A stretch of DNA of 64,000 bases, taken from NCBI RefSeq assembly GCF_010671925.1, contig NZ_JAAHIH010000008.1:1-64000 (forward strand). The letters run 5' to 3'. The stretch is from Moorena sp. SIOASIH. GTDB lineage: Bacteria; Cyanobacteriota; Cyanobacteriia; Cyanobacteriales; Coleofasciculaceae. Made by a program: the position numbers and the translations under genes. This document shows positions 10,301-17,633 of this stretch, one piece after another (positions within the stretch are counted from its first letter, which is position 1; every line of letters begins with the position of its first letter). Under the pieces are notes generated by a model, which was not told the DNA's origin, ran no database searches, and was given only the letters and a program-made list of their open reading frames with translations.

Positions 10301-10500
10301 GCAGACAACGATTACAGCAGCAACCCTCAGTAACACAGCCTCAACCTCCCGAAGAAAAAAAAGTGATTATCGAAGCCCAAGGCTGGGTAACAGCAAAGGA
10401 TGGCACAATTATTCTGACCGCTCATCCCTTTAGGGGTACTCCTGTTGATCAGATATTGCCCAATCTTGATTGCCATTGGAGAGGAGGGAATAGGGAGTAG
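7366..10500 (+). CDS. Secreted filamentous-haemagglutinin (TPS-domain) repeat protein, copy 1
   Basis: This 1044-aa protein has a signal peptide (hydrophobic core VLYSLLAATTALGQ) and an N-terminal TPS secretion domain (about 35-170) with the family signature NPNGIVFGSNSRLDLGGSF. At least seven beta-helix repeats of about 64 residues follow (about 365-758), each built around GDLSITTGELIVSDGA and GEGDGGNLTVDASSK. It should be exported by two-partner secretion as a surface or released beta-helix, but no TpsB/FhaC-type transporter is in the window. GGAG at 7357-7360 is spaced five bases from a TTG at 7366 and 14 from the ATG at 7375; TTG is favoured. The last residues and the stop codon come from the GGGAATA/GGGAGTA array. 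Confidence 0.85.
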   Translation: MINMKPVVYRLLQASPFVLYSLLAATTALGQITPDNTLGNESSIVTPNVNVNGALIDLIEGGAIRDSNLFHSFSDFNVAEFGRVYFANPAGIENILSRVTGGNVSNILGTLGVLGNANLFVINPNGIVFGSNSRLDLGGSFFGSTADSVLFEDGTVFSALNPNGKPLLTINIPSGLQYGSNPGSITNQSSGPSGLQVPDGQTLGLIGGDIAIPGGNLTATDGRIELGSVGSNGVVNLTPTDTSFMLDYSAVQEFQDISLSEGSRVETSGESGGSMQVQGAKVSLRDRSFVFADTKGSASGGGIVVEASQLSLEGGSRITTDVLGSGQGGDLIVNATESIGVIGVSAEGTLSTLGANVTEGGTGNGGDVSITTGQLLVKDGAIVSAGTDSKGDGGNLSVDASSKIQLIGTTPDGRIPSGLFTQAQGTGTAGDLSITTGQLLVSDGAQVSADTRGEGDGGNLSVDASSKIQLIGTSASGRSVSALSTQTLGTAKAGDLSITTGELILSDGAVVSAGTFGEGDGGNLTVDAFSTVQVIGTSASGRFPNGLFTQTQGTGKAGDLSITTGELMVSDGAVVSAGTSGEGDGGDLTVDASSKVQLIGTSASGRIPSGLFTQTQGTGKAGDVSITTGQLILSDGAVVSAGTSGEGDGGDLTVDASSKVQLIGTSASGRIPSLLFTQTQGTGKAGDVSITTGQLLVKDGAVVSASTLGEGDGGNLTVNADSKVQLIGTSASGRIPSGLFTQANRGATGNAGDVSITTGQLMVADGAVVNARSTQQDSSAGTVDINANSIFLNNNGRITAETAGEEGNITLFSRNIRLLNESKITTNAQNATGGNIVIDTYTLLGLGNSDITANAEEGPGGRVEINAQGIFGLEFRDRLTPDNDITATSNLGPSFSGEVIINISQVDPTSGLTELPGSPVDAEAILANDLCGFENNRIAGGSSFIITGKGGLPASADDPVINTDRTVRWRTRPGYASSSRQRLQQQPSVTQPQPPEEKKVIIEAQGWVTAKDGTIILTAHPFRGTPVDQILPNLDCHWRGGNRE

Positions 10501-10605
10501 GGAGTAGGGAGTAGGGAATCGGGAGTCGGGAATCGGGAGTCGGGAGTCGGGAATCGGGAACAGAAATTGTCATCGCTATGAGGTATACAGGATTTTTTCC
10601 CTGTT
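10501..10605. repeat. GGGAGTA/GGGAATC/GGGAGTC array after TPS copy 1
   Basis: Heptamers of the GGGANTN family run from the stop codon to about 10560. They are followed by the dispersed motif CTATGAGGTATACAGGATTT, also seen near 200, 23080, 35065 and 57440. Confidence 0.8.
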
Positions 10606-10716
10606 CTGAGTTCCCGTAGATTTTTATGAATTTTCAGTAAACTATTTTAAAGATTTGTTACATCAGTAACGCTTAACTCATAGTTAATGAAATAATCCCA
10701 GAGATCGGGAGCTCTA
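10606..10716 (+). promoter_or_regulatory. Conserved leader of the second TPS-domain gene
   Basis: This block is similar to 7263-7365 upstream of the first paralogue, including TTGTTACATCA and GAGCTCTATTGAT. GGGAG lies just ahead of the TTG start. It was probably duplicated together with the gene. Confidence 0.5.
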
Positions 10717-13700
10717 TTGATAAACATGAAACCTGTGGTTTACGGACTTGTGCAAGCAAGTCCTTTTGTTCTGTGTTCTTTACTGGGTGCAACTACTGCA
10801 TTAGGTCAAATCACCCCAGATAATACCTTGGGGAATGAAAGCTCTGTTGTAACGCCCAATGTCAATGTCAACGGTGCCCTAGTAGATTTGATAGAAGGTG
10901 GGGCGATTAGAGAAAGCAATCTATTCCACAGCTTTTCTGATTTCAATGTGGCCGAGTTTGGGCGAGTTTATTTTGGAAATCCTGCTGGAGTTGCCAACAT
11001 CCTGAGTCGGGTAACGGGAGGTAATGTTTCCAATATTTTAGGGACTCTAGGCGTATTGGGCAATGCTAACTTATTTTTGATAAATCCAAACGGTATTGTC
11101 TTGGGTCCCAATAGCCGACTAGATCTCGGAGGGTCATTTTTTGGGAGTACTGCTGATAGTGTATTGTTTGAAGATGGCACAGTATTCAGCGCATTAAATC
11201 CCAATCAAAAACCGTTGTTGACGATTAATATACCCTCTGGGTTGCAATATGGTTCAAATCCAGGGAGTATTACTAATCAGTCTAGTCTGTTTCAGGTACC
11301 AAATGGTCAAACCTTAGGGCTGATTGGTGGTGAGGTTACTATTCCTGGTGGCGCTCTATTGGCATTGGATGGACGGATTGAGCTGGGGAGTGTTGGTTCT
11401 AATAGCGTGGTGAAGCTGACCCCAACCGATACTAGTTTTGTGTTGGATTATTCAGGAGTTCAAGAGTTTCAGGATATTAGTTTGTCCGAGGGTGCTTTGG
11501 TTGATACCAGTGGGGAAAGTGGTGGCAGTATCCAGGTGCAGGGAGCTAATGTGAGTTTACGCGATCGCTCTTTTGTGTTTGCGGATACCGAAGGGAGTGG
11601 CAGTGGCGGTGGCATAGTTGTTAAGGCTTCACAGTTTACTCTTGAGGGTGGTTCTAGGATAACTGCGGATGTATTGGGCTCAGGACAGGGGGGAGATTTG
11701 ACAGTGAATGCCACTGAATCTGTTCGAGTCAGTGGTGTATCCCCTAATGGTATTGTCAGCTTCTTGGCAGCCCGAGTTTTTCGAGGAGCAACAGGAAATG
11801 CGGAAGATGTAAGTATTAACACTGGAGAGTTAATTGTCTCTGATGGAGCAGAAGTTTCAGCTGACACTTTTGGTCTTGGGGACGGGGGAAATTTGACTGT
11901 CAATGCCTCCTCGACGATTGAACTCATGGGTACGACACCCGATAGTGAGTTCACCAGTGGCTTGTTTTCTGGAGCGAGTACAGGCTCAACAGGAAACGCG
12001 GGAGATCTAAGTATTACCACTGGAGAGTTAATTGTCTCTGATGGAGGATTTGTTTCAGCTGGCACAAGGGGTCTTGGGGAGGGGGGAACCTTGAGTGTCA
12101 ATGCCGAGGAGACTGTTAAAGTCATTGGTACGACACCCGATGGTGAGTTTCCCAGCGGCTTGTTTTCTGGAGCTAGTACAGGCTCAACAGGAAACGCGGG
12201 AGATCTAAGTATTAACACTGGGGAGTTAATAGTCTCTGATGGATCATTTGTTTCAGCTAACACTTTTGGTCTTGGGGACGGGGGAAATTTGACTGTCAAT
12301 GCCTCCTCGACGATTGAACTCATTGGTACGACACCCGATGGTGAGTCTCCCAGCGGCTTGTTTTCTGAAGCTAGTACAGGCTCAACAGGAAACGCGGGAG
12401 ATCTAAGTATTAAAACTGGGGAGTTAATTGTCTCTGATGGAGCATCTGTTTCAACTACCACTTTCCGTGAAGGGGACGGGGGCACCTTGAGTGTCAATGG
12501 CTCCTCTAGGATTGAACTCATTGGTAGGACAGCCGATACTCGCTTTCCCACCGGCTTGTTTGCTGGCACTCTAGCCACAGGAAATGGGGGAGATGTGAGT
12601 ATTACCACTGGGGAGTTAATTGTTTCTGATGGAGCACAAGTTTCAGCTGGCACTTTTGGTCTTGGGGACGGGGGCACCTTGAGTGTCAATGCATCCTCGA
12701 CGATTCAACTCATGGGTACGGCAGACGATACTCGCTTTCCCACCGGCTTGTTTGCTGTCACTCAAGGGACAGGAAATGGGGGAGATGTGAGTATTAACAC
12801 TGGGGAGTTAATTGTTTCTGATGGAGCACAAGTTTCAGCTGGCACTTTCAGTGAAGGGGACGGGGGAAATTTGACTGTCAATGCCTCTTCAAAGATTCAA
12901 TTAATTGGGAGCTCAGCCGATGCTCTGTTTCCCATAATTGGTCTTCCCATAATTGGTACCTCAGTCGATGATCGGATTCCCAGCGGCTTGTTGACTGAAG
13001 CTCAAGGGACAGGAAATGCAGGAGAGTTCTTGAAAATTACCACTGGGGAGTTAATTGTCTCTGATGGAGCAGTTGTTAGTACTAGAAGCACTCAACAGGA
13101 TAGTTCAGCAGGCACGGTAGATATTAATGCCAACTCCATCTTCCTGAACAACGATGGCATCATCACAGCAGAAACAGCAGGAGGAGACCAAGGCAATATT
13201 ACTCTATTTTCCCGTGACATCCAACTGCTCAACCAAAGCCAGATTACCACTGACGCTATGAATGCAATTGGGGGCAATATCACCATTGATACTGATACCT
13301 TAGTCGGTCTGGGAAATAGCGACATTACCGCCAATGCCCTAGAAGGCCCAGGAGGTCGTGTTGAGATTAATGCCCAAGGCATCTTTGGCCTAGAGTTTCG
13401 AGACCGTCTCACTCCAGACAATGACATCACCGCCACCTCCAACCTTGGCCCATCCTTCAGCGGTGAAGTCATAATCAACATCTCACAGGTAGACCCAACC
13501 TCAGGCTTAACCGAATTGCCAGCAAGCCTGGTAGATGCAGAAGCCATCCTGGCCAATGACCTTTGTGGCTTTGAGAATAATCGGATTGCTGGCGGGAGTT
13601 CCTTTATCATTACCGGAAAAGGGGGTTTACCAGCTAGTGCAGACGATCCGGTGATTAATACCGACACCACAGTGGGCTGGCAAACTCGTCCTGCCTTAGC

Positions 13701-13908
13701 CAGCACCAGCAGACAACGATTACAGCAGCAACCCTCAGTAACACAGCCTCAACCTCCCCAAGAAAAAAAAGTGATTATCGAAGCCCAAGGCTGGGTAACA
13801 GCAAAGGATGGCACCATTATTCTGACGGCTCATCCCTTTAGGGGTACTCCTGTTGATCAGATATTGCCCAATCTTGATTGCCATTCGGGAGTAGGGAGTA
13901 GGGAGTAG
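10717..13908 (+). CDS. Secreted filamentous-haemagglutinin (TPS-domain) repeat protein, copy 2
   Basis: This 1063-aa tandem paralogue of the preceding gene is nearly identical in the signal peptide, TPS domain and last 250 residues. The internal repeats diverge: units of about 64-66 residues built on GDLSINTGELIVSDGA, with insertions such as GASTGSTGNA. Like copy 1 it should follow two-partner secretion as a surface beta-helix, with its transporter elsewhere. The repeat numbers and sequences of the two copies have drifted, as expected when recombination acts on tandem repeats. The C-terminal residues and stop codon come from a GGGAGTA array. Long frames on the opposite strand (for example 11469-12689) are shadows of the repeats. 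Confidence 0.85.
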   Translation: MINMKPVVYGLVQASPFVLCSLLGATTALGQITPDNTLGNESSVVTPNVNVNGALVDLIEGGAIRESNLFHSFSDFNVAEFGRVYFGNPAGVANILSRVTGGNVSNILGTLGVLGNANLFLINPNGIVLGPNSRLDLGGSFFGSTADSVLFEDGTVFSALNPNQKPLLTINIPSGLQYGSNPGSITNQSSLFQVPNGQTLGLIGGEVTIPGGALLALDGRIELGSVGSNSVVKLTPTDTSFVLDYSGVQEFQDISLSEGALVDTSGESGGSIQVQGANVSLRDRSFVFADTEGSGSGGGIVVKASQFTLEGGSRITADVLGSGQGGDLTVNATESVRVSGVSPNGIVSFLAARVFRGATGNAEDVSINTGELIVSDGAEVSADTFGLGDGGNLTVNASSTIELMGTTPDSEFTSGLFSGASTGSTGNAGDLSITTGELIVSDGGFVSAGTRGLGEGGTLSVNAEETVKVIGTTPDGEFPSGLFSGASTGSTGNAGDLSINTGELIVSDGSFVSANTFGLGDGGNLTVNASSTIELIGTTPDGESPSGLFSEASTGSTGNAGDLSIKTGELIVSDGASVSTTTFREGDGGTLSVNGSSRIELIGRTADTRFPTGLFAGTLATGNGGDVSITTGELIVSDGAQVSAGTFGLGDGGTLSVNASSTIQLMGTADDTRFPTGLFAVTQGTGNGGDVSINTGELIVSDGAQVSAGTFSEGDGGNLTVNASSKIQLIGSSADALFPIIGLPIIGTSVDDRIPSGLLTEAQGTGNAGEFLKITTGELIVSDGAVVSTRSTQQDSSAGTVDINANSIFLNNDGIITAETAGGDQGNITLFSRDIQLLNQSQITTDAMNAIGGNITIDTDTLVGLGNSDITANALEGPGGRVEINAQGIFGLEFRDRLTPDNDITATSNLGPSFSGEVIINISQVDPTSGLTELPASLVDAEAILANDLCGFENNRIAGGSSFIITGKGGLPASADDPVINTDTTVGWQTRPALASTSRQRLQQQPSVTQPQPPQEKKVIIEAQGWVTAKDGTIILTAHPFRGTPVDQILPNLDCHSGVGSRE

Positions 13909-13917
13909 GGAGTAGGG

Positions 13918-14230
13918 AATCTGGAATCGGTGGAACTGGCATCTTGCCAGTATCCTGCCAAGGGAATCAGTGGAACGGGCATCTTGCCAGTATCCTGGCT
14001 TGGGAATCGGTGGAACGGGCATCTTGCCAGTATCCTGGCTTGGGAATCGGTAGAACTGGCATCTTGCCAGTATCCTGGCTTGGGAATCGGTGGAACTGGC
14101 ATCTTGCCAGTATCCTGGCTTGGGAATCGGTGGAACTGGCATCTTGCCAGTATCCTGGCTTGGGAATCGGTGGAACTGGCATCTTGCCAGTATCCTGGCT
14201 TGGGAATCGGTAGAACTGGCATCTTTTGTG
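13918..14230. repeat. 40-bp tandem repeat, seven copies, each with a small hairpin
   Basis: The word ATCTTGCCAG recurs exactly every 40 bp at 13941, 13981, 14021, 14061, 14101, 14141 and 14181, and a partial copy starts at 14221. Each unit contains TGGCATCTTGCCA, which can fold as a 5-bp stem with a 3-base loop. There are no unique spacers, so this is not a CRISPR array. Reading frames on both strands are repeat translations. Confidence 0.92.
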
Positions 14231-14530
14231 GAACGGGCATCTTGCCCATTTCATTTTCGGGCAGGCAGGATGCCCACCTCACAGGGGTAGGTTTTTTACA
14301 TTAGGGTCAAACATGGGACTTAACCTCATCAGAGGAAAAGGAAAACAACGAATAAGCGATGCAGCGCGGTCTTAGGGGTTTCCCCCACTCGCTATTGCAT
14401 CAAGACAATGATGATTTTTAACGACAAGTTAAGTACATTTTCTTATACCCCACACCCCACACCCCACACCCCACACCCCACACCCCACACCTAAGGTCTT
14501 TGTAAAAAACCTACCCTTATGAGAGGATGC
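14229..14530. repeat. Composite intergenic repeats: GGCATCTTGCC hairpin, dispersed GATGCAGCGCGG element, CCCACAC array
   Basis: Positions 14229-14279 hold GGAACGGGCATCTTGCCC followed by GGGCAGGCAGGATGCCC, a motif seen again at 56018-56085. Positions 14352-14407 hold a short form of the dispersed element with ends GCGATGCAGCGCGG and TTGCATCAAGACA (longer copies near 32250, 34890 and 62700). Positions 14449-14490 are six or seven copies of CCCACAC. Confidence 0.8.
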
Positions 14531-14677
14531 CCACCCCACTCCTATTAATTCCTTGATTCAGCAATGTCAAGAAAAGTTGCACCTGGCTGACAAGAAACGA
14601 TCAGCCAGAGTTCAATGCAACTATCAACTCACAAAACATTATAATAACAAAAACTGAGATAAATACTGATCTCTTTT
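14531..14677. other. Gene-free stretch
   Basis: No gene or recognisable element is seen. The sequence is unremarkable and AT-rich, up to the TIR element that starts at 14678. Confidence 0.5.
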
Positions 14678-14795
14678 ATATCATGTCGGGATAATTACCC
14701 TTAATAAAAATCTCCCCATCTCCCCATCTGGCCATCTCCCCATCTCCCCATCTGGCCACCCTCCCTCTAATTATGGGTATTCAACCTGACTTGAT
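14678..14795. mobile_element. MITE-like element with about 23-bp imperfect TIRs (intact reference copy)
   Basis: The left end ATATCATGTCGGGATAATTA matches the reverse complement of the right end, ATATCAAGTCAGGTTGAATA, at about 16 of the first 20 positions, and both continue into CCC. The 118-bp element contains no gene; its core is a run of CCATCTCCCC-type units. Related copies or ends are at 14918, 17258, 26574/32071, 40561 and 61784. No target-site duplication is evident. Confidence 0.65.
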
Positions 14796-14917
14796 ATTAG
14801 ATCTAGGTAGTCATGCTTTACTAGCAGATGGGTTCATCGGGTGCTCGGGTGATGGGAAAGATTTGTATTAAGAGTAATTATGGGGAGATGATATAATTCC
14901 AGGTTGGGGGTTGTTTG
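14796..14917. other. Spacer between two MITE-like elements
   Basis: No gene is seen. A partial echo of the element, GATATAATTCC, occurs near 14889. Confidence 0.4.
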
Positions 14918-15042
14918 ATATCATGTCCAGATAATTAGTGATAAAAAACCTTCTGGGATTAAACCTGACTCCTTTACTTCTGCCTTCTGCCCTCTTCCTT
15001 CGATTCGGCGCAAGCGTTTAAGTATTCAACCGCACATGATAT
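14918..15042. mobile_element. Second MITE-like element with the same ends but a different core
   Basis: The left end ATATCATGTCCAGATAATTA and right end TATTCAACCGCACATGATAT match the TIRs of the 14678-14795 element. The 125-bp interior is different, with CTTCTGCC-type repeats instead of CCATCTCCCC. This suggests that the ends, not the core, define the family. Confidence 0.55.
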
Positions 15043-15145
15043 CACTTGCTGCCGACCACAGGTTTAAGAGCGCACAGGGTTCGGGCGCAAGGGAAGCGCC
15101 CCTAAAATTGATTGGTTTGACCCTCATGATCAGAAGTGATATAGT

Positions 15146-15352
15146 TTATTCCACTACTCGAATCAATCCACGGTTCAAACCGTCATAAATCTCTTGGACT
15201 AGGGTTTGCTCTTCTAGTGAAAGTGATGCCTTGGCTAGTAAAGCTGACATAAAGAGCTGTTGGTCAATGCGGGTAATTTGGCGCATATGAATAATACGCT
15301 TAGCTATTTGCTTAACCGGGAATTTGGGGAAGATCACTTGAGAAGGTTTCAT
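15146..15352 (-). CDS. Small hypothetical protein (68 aa)
   Basis: The function is not recognised. The ATG at 15352 is preferred; an in-frame GTG lies three codons upstream. The product is helical and basic in its first half (FPKFPVKQIAKRIIHMRQITR), with a pattern of alternating hydrophobic positions, and ends in YDGLNRGLIRVVE. There is no membrane segment or signal peptide. It resembles small soluble proteins that are common next to unrelated genes in cyanobacteria (recalled impression). It lies downstream of the methyltransferase gene on the same strand, about 200 bp from its stop codon. Confidence 0.55.
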   Translation of the reverse strand: MKPSQVIFPKFPVKQIAKRIIHMRQITRIDQQLFMSALLAKASLSLEEQTLVQEIYDGLNRGLIRVVE

Positions 15353-15548
15353 TGGGTCCACATAATCTCTGTAATTTTAACTATCGGCAATTTTGAAGAG
15401 ATATTCTGTGAGAGAGAGTCCTAGCTATTAGTGATTCGAGATCAAGATTTGTGGTGATGGGATAGGGGTTAACCTGTGATCTGAGTTACAACGATGGCAG
15501 ACTAGTAGCCGATCAGCCTTGACTGGAGTTATATACAGCATGTTGATT

Positions 15549-16901
15549 CTAGGAGAAGAGAACTACAGGAGAAGGGAAGCAGCAGATTAGAAAAGGAATA
15601 AATACTAATATAGTCCAATACTTGGATGCCTGAAACTGTTTAAACCTTAACAGTTTGGCATCTGAGAGCTTTATAGTTGTGGTTGGCACTGATGGGTCTT
15701 GCGCCAACGCTGTCATAATTTGTTTACCCAAAACCCTTCCTAATCGTGGTGGTACAGCATTACCCACCTGTCGAAATCCATGCCATTTGGTGTGGTGGAA
15801 GCGAAACCAATCTGGAAATGAGTGCAGTCTAGCGGCCTCTCGCACCGAGATGACCCGTGGATAATCAGGATGAATGGGGCGAGGAGAGGTGTAGCGACCG
15901 TTTTTATAACCAGTACCTGCTCTGAGGGTATGGCATGGTTGATCCCAGTGTAAGCGTCGTAAGCGACTGGTAGTTTCTACCTCGCCCATGGGTGTGTTTC
16001 TAAACCGCTCAATCGAGGCTTCCGTGTGCTGGGTTTGCAGGGAACTGGTCAATAGTTGAGGATTCCACTGGCGGGGATAGGCAAAGTTACCACGATCTGT
16101 GATCAAATCCCGTAACTTTTCTACATAGGGCATGGCTAAAGCTTGGAGCAGGTCTAGCTGTTCTGGTGTTAGTTCAACACAATCGCTTTTCATAAGTTCA
16201 GGAAAATCATCTAAGTTAGGCAAGTCTGCGATCGCATCCTTAACAGTTACCCATTGGTGAGAGCCTAGTTCTGAGCAAGGATAAGCCACTGGTGCTTGCC
16301 CAAGCCTAGAACCCAGTAAAAACAACCGCCGCCGTTTTTGAGGCACGCCAAAATCTGCTGCATTCAAGACCTGTACTGGCTCAGTTATAGTGTATCCAGC
16401 TGCTTTAAAGTCACTGATTAGCTGCTCGAACAGGTGTTGGTATTTGTTCTGAGCTAAGCCTGGTACATTCTCCATCACAAAGTAGCGTGGTTGCAGTTCT
16501 TTGACCAAACGGCAGAACTCAAACACTAAATTATTGCGTACATCATCTACTTGACGCTTACCGATCAAGGAGAATCCCTGACAAGGGGGTCCACCAATCA
16601 CTAGATCAATGACTAGATCAATGGTAGAAACCTTCGATGAAACCTCTCTACAGTCTTGATTTTGCCCCCTTTCAGTTGCCCACTCCCTCAGGGCTTTCTG
16701 AATTTCCTGACCAGACAGGGTAGCAATGTCGGTACATAAAACCTTGGTTTGGGGGGAATTGAAGGCATACACTGCCCCATGAATTGGGTCTTGTTCAACG
16801 GCGAGGGCAACATCAAACCCCGCCTGCTCAATCCCTAGGGAGAAACCACCAGCACCAGCAAATAAATCAACGGCTAAGGGTCGATGAGGGAAATTTGCCA
16901 T
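15549..16901 (-). CDS. DNA (cytosine-5-)-methyltransferase, orphan
   Basis: This 450-aa C5-cytosine methyltransferase has motif I DLFAGAGGFSLG (12-23), catalytic motif IV GGPPCQGFS, motif VI ENVPG, motif VIII-like QKRRRLFLLG and C-terminal motif X QVGNAVPP. It transfers methyl from SAM to C5 of cytosine in a target sequence that cannot be read from the gene. No restriction endonuclease is adjacent, so it may be a solitary regulatory or protective methylase, or the remnant of a restriction system. Residues between motifs I and IV contain a short duplication (DLVIDLVI). The last 35 residues or so, after the catalytic domain, are hydrophobic and atypical (FIPFLICCFPSPVVLFS) and may be a read-through extension. 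Confidence 0.88.
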   Translation of the reverse strand: MANFPHRPLAVDLFAGAGGFSLGIEQAGFDVALAVEQDPIHGAVYAFNSPQTKVLCTDIATLSGQEIQKALREWATERGQNQDCREVSSKVSTIDLVIDLVIGGPPCQGFSLIGKRQVDDVRNNLVFEFCRLVKELQPRYFVMENVPGLAQNKYQHLFEQLISDFKAAGYTITEPVQVLNAADFGVPQKRRRLFLLGSRLGQAPVAYPCSELGSHQWVTVKDAIADLPNLDDFPELMKSDCVELTPEQLDLLQALAMPYVEKLRDLITDRGNFAYPRQWNPQLLTSSLQTQHTEASIERFRNTPMGEVETTSRLRRLHWDQPCHTLRAGTGYKNGRYTSPRPIHPDYPRVISVREAARLHSFPDWFRFHHTKWHGFRQVGNAVPPRLGRVLGKQIMTALAQDPSVPTTTIKLSDAKLLRFKQFQASKYWTILVFIPFLICCFPSPVVLFS

Positions 16902-17257
16902 GCCGTTTATGGTAATCTAATTTTATTGCGCTGCAGGCTTCGGAACAGGGAACAGGGAACAGGGAACAGGGAACAGGGAACAGATAATGAAAAAGCTTGT
17001 CACATAGCGCTGCATAGAAAATAGGCAAATTGAATAGACGCTAGCTTACCTATAATGGTTGATCAGTAGGAAACAGTATTTTTTAGCATACCTTAGTTAG
17101 TGCTCTCTTTTACCATTGACATTAATCTAGCTCTGACAGAACTCGCGAGTAGTAATAGCAATCCCTGTAGGAATTGTGATAATTTTGATGCCATATTCCC
17201 TACTCCCTACGGGTGCATCTCAATGCATGCAAAAACACTCATAAAAATAGAATTATA
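16902..17257. other. Gene-free stretch with a GGGAACA array
   Basis: Positions 16943-16982 contain about six GGGAACA heptamers just upstream of the methyltransferase start. The rest is AT-rich with no recognisable gene. CCCTACT units appear at 17197-17212. Confidence 0.65.
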
Positions 17258-17402
17258 ATATCATGTTGTAACAATTACCCTTAATAAAAATCTCCCCCAT
17301 CTCCCCATCTCCCCATCTCCCCACACTTCCCACCCTCCCTACTCCCTACTCCCTACTCCCTACTCCCTACTCCCTACTCCCTACTCCCTACTCCCTTTCC
17401 TA
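17258..17402. mobile_element. Left half of a MITE-like element running into a CCCTACT array
   Basis: ATATCATGTTGTAACAATTA at 17258 is the left TIR, followed by the family's TTAATAAAAATCTCCCCC and CCATCTCCCC units. The right TIR is missing: from about 17335 the sequence changes to eight or more CCCTACT heptamers ending just before the next gene. The heptamer expansion has probably overwritten the right half. Confidence 0.5.
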
Positions 17403-17410
17403 AAGTGCTG

Positions 17411-17629
17411 ATGCCAATTTTAAAATCCTCATTTTTCTGGTTTTTCTGCTTTACGGTAATTTTCCTGCTATCCCAAGATTTCTGGTCTTGGCAGCAAGAT
17501 ATTTCCTTCTCCTTGCTCCATCTTCCCCCCTGGGTATTCTATTTTATTGCCTTACAAATTATCCTCGCAGTCGCGTTGTTACTATTTGTGCTAAATTTCT
17601 GGGAAACTTCGTCTAAGGAAGACCGTTAA
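17411..17629 (+). CDS. Small two-TM membrane protein, likely partner of the adjacent symporter
   Basis: This 72-aa protein starts at the ATG at 17411, preferred over the GTG two codons upstream. It has two hydrophobic helices (about 8-22 and 39-62) and ends in a charged tail (ETSSKEDR). Small proteins of this kind are often encoded directly upstream of sodium:solute symporters (DUF3311-like arrangement, family knowledge). The stop codon is four bases from the symporter ATG, and AAGGA overlapping the stop codon serves as the symporter's ribosome-binding site, so the two form a tight operon. Confidence 0.65.
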   Translation: MPILKSSFFWFFCFTVIFLLSQDFWSWQQDISFSLLHLPPWVFYFIALQIILAVALLLFVLNFWETSSKEDR

Positions 17630-17633
17630 GGAT

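Noticed and set aside
11469-12689. A 406-aa frame opposite the second TPS gene
   Set aside because: It follows the repeat period of the plus-strand gene, has no domain or ribosome-binding site, and is a shadow of a well-supported gene.
13921-14230. CRISPR array
   Set aside because: Units are contiguous 40-bp repeats with no unique spacers, and no cas gene is in the window.
13735-14304. Several frames on both strands over the 40-bp repeats (GNRWNWHLASILAWES-type)
   Set aside because: The products repeat with the DNA period and occur in several frames, as expected for tandem repeats, not genes.
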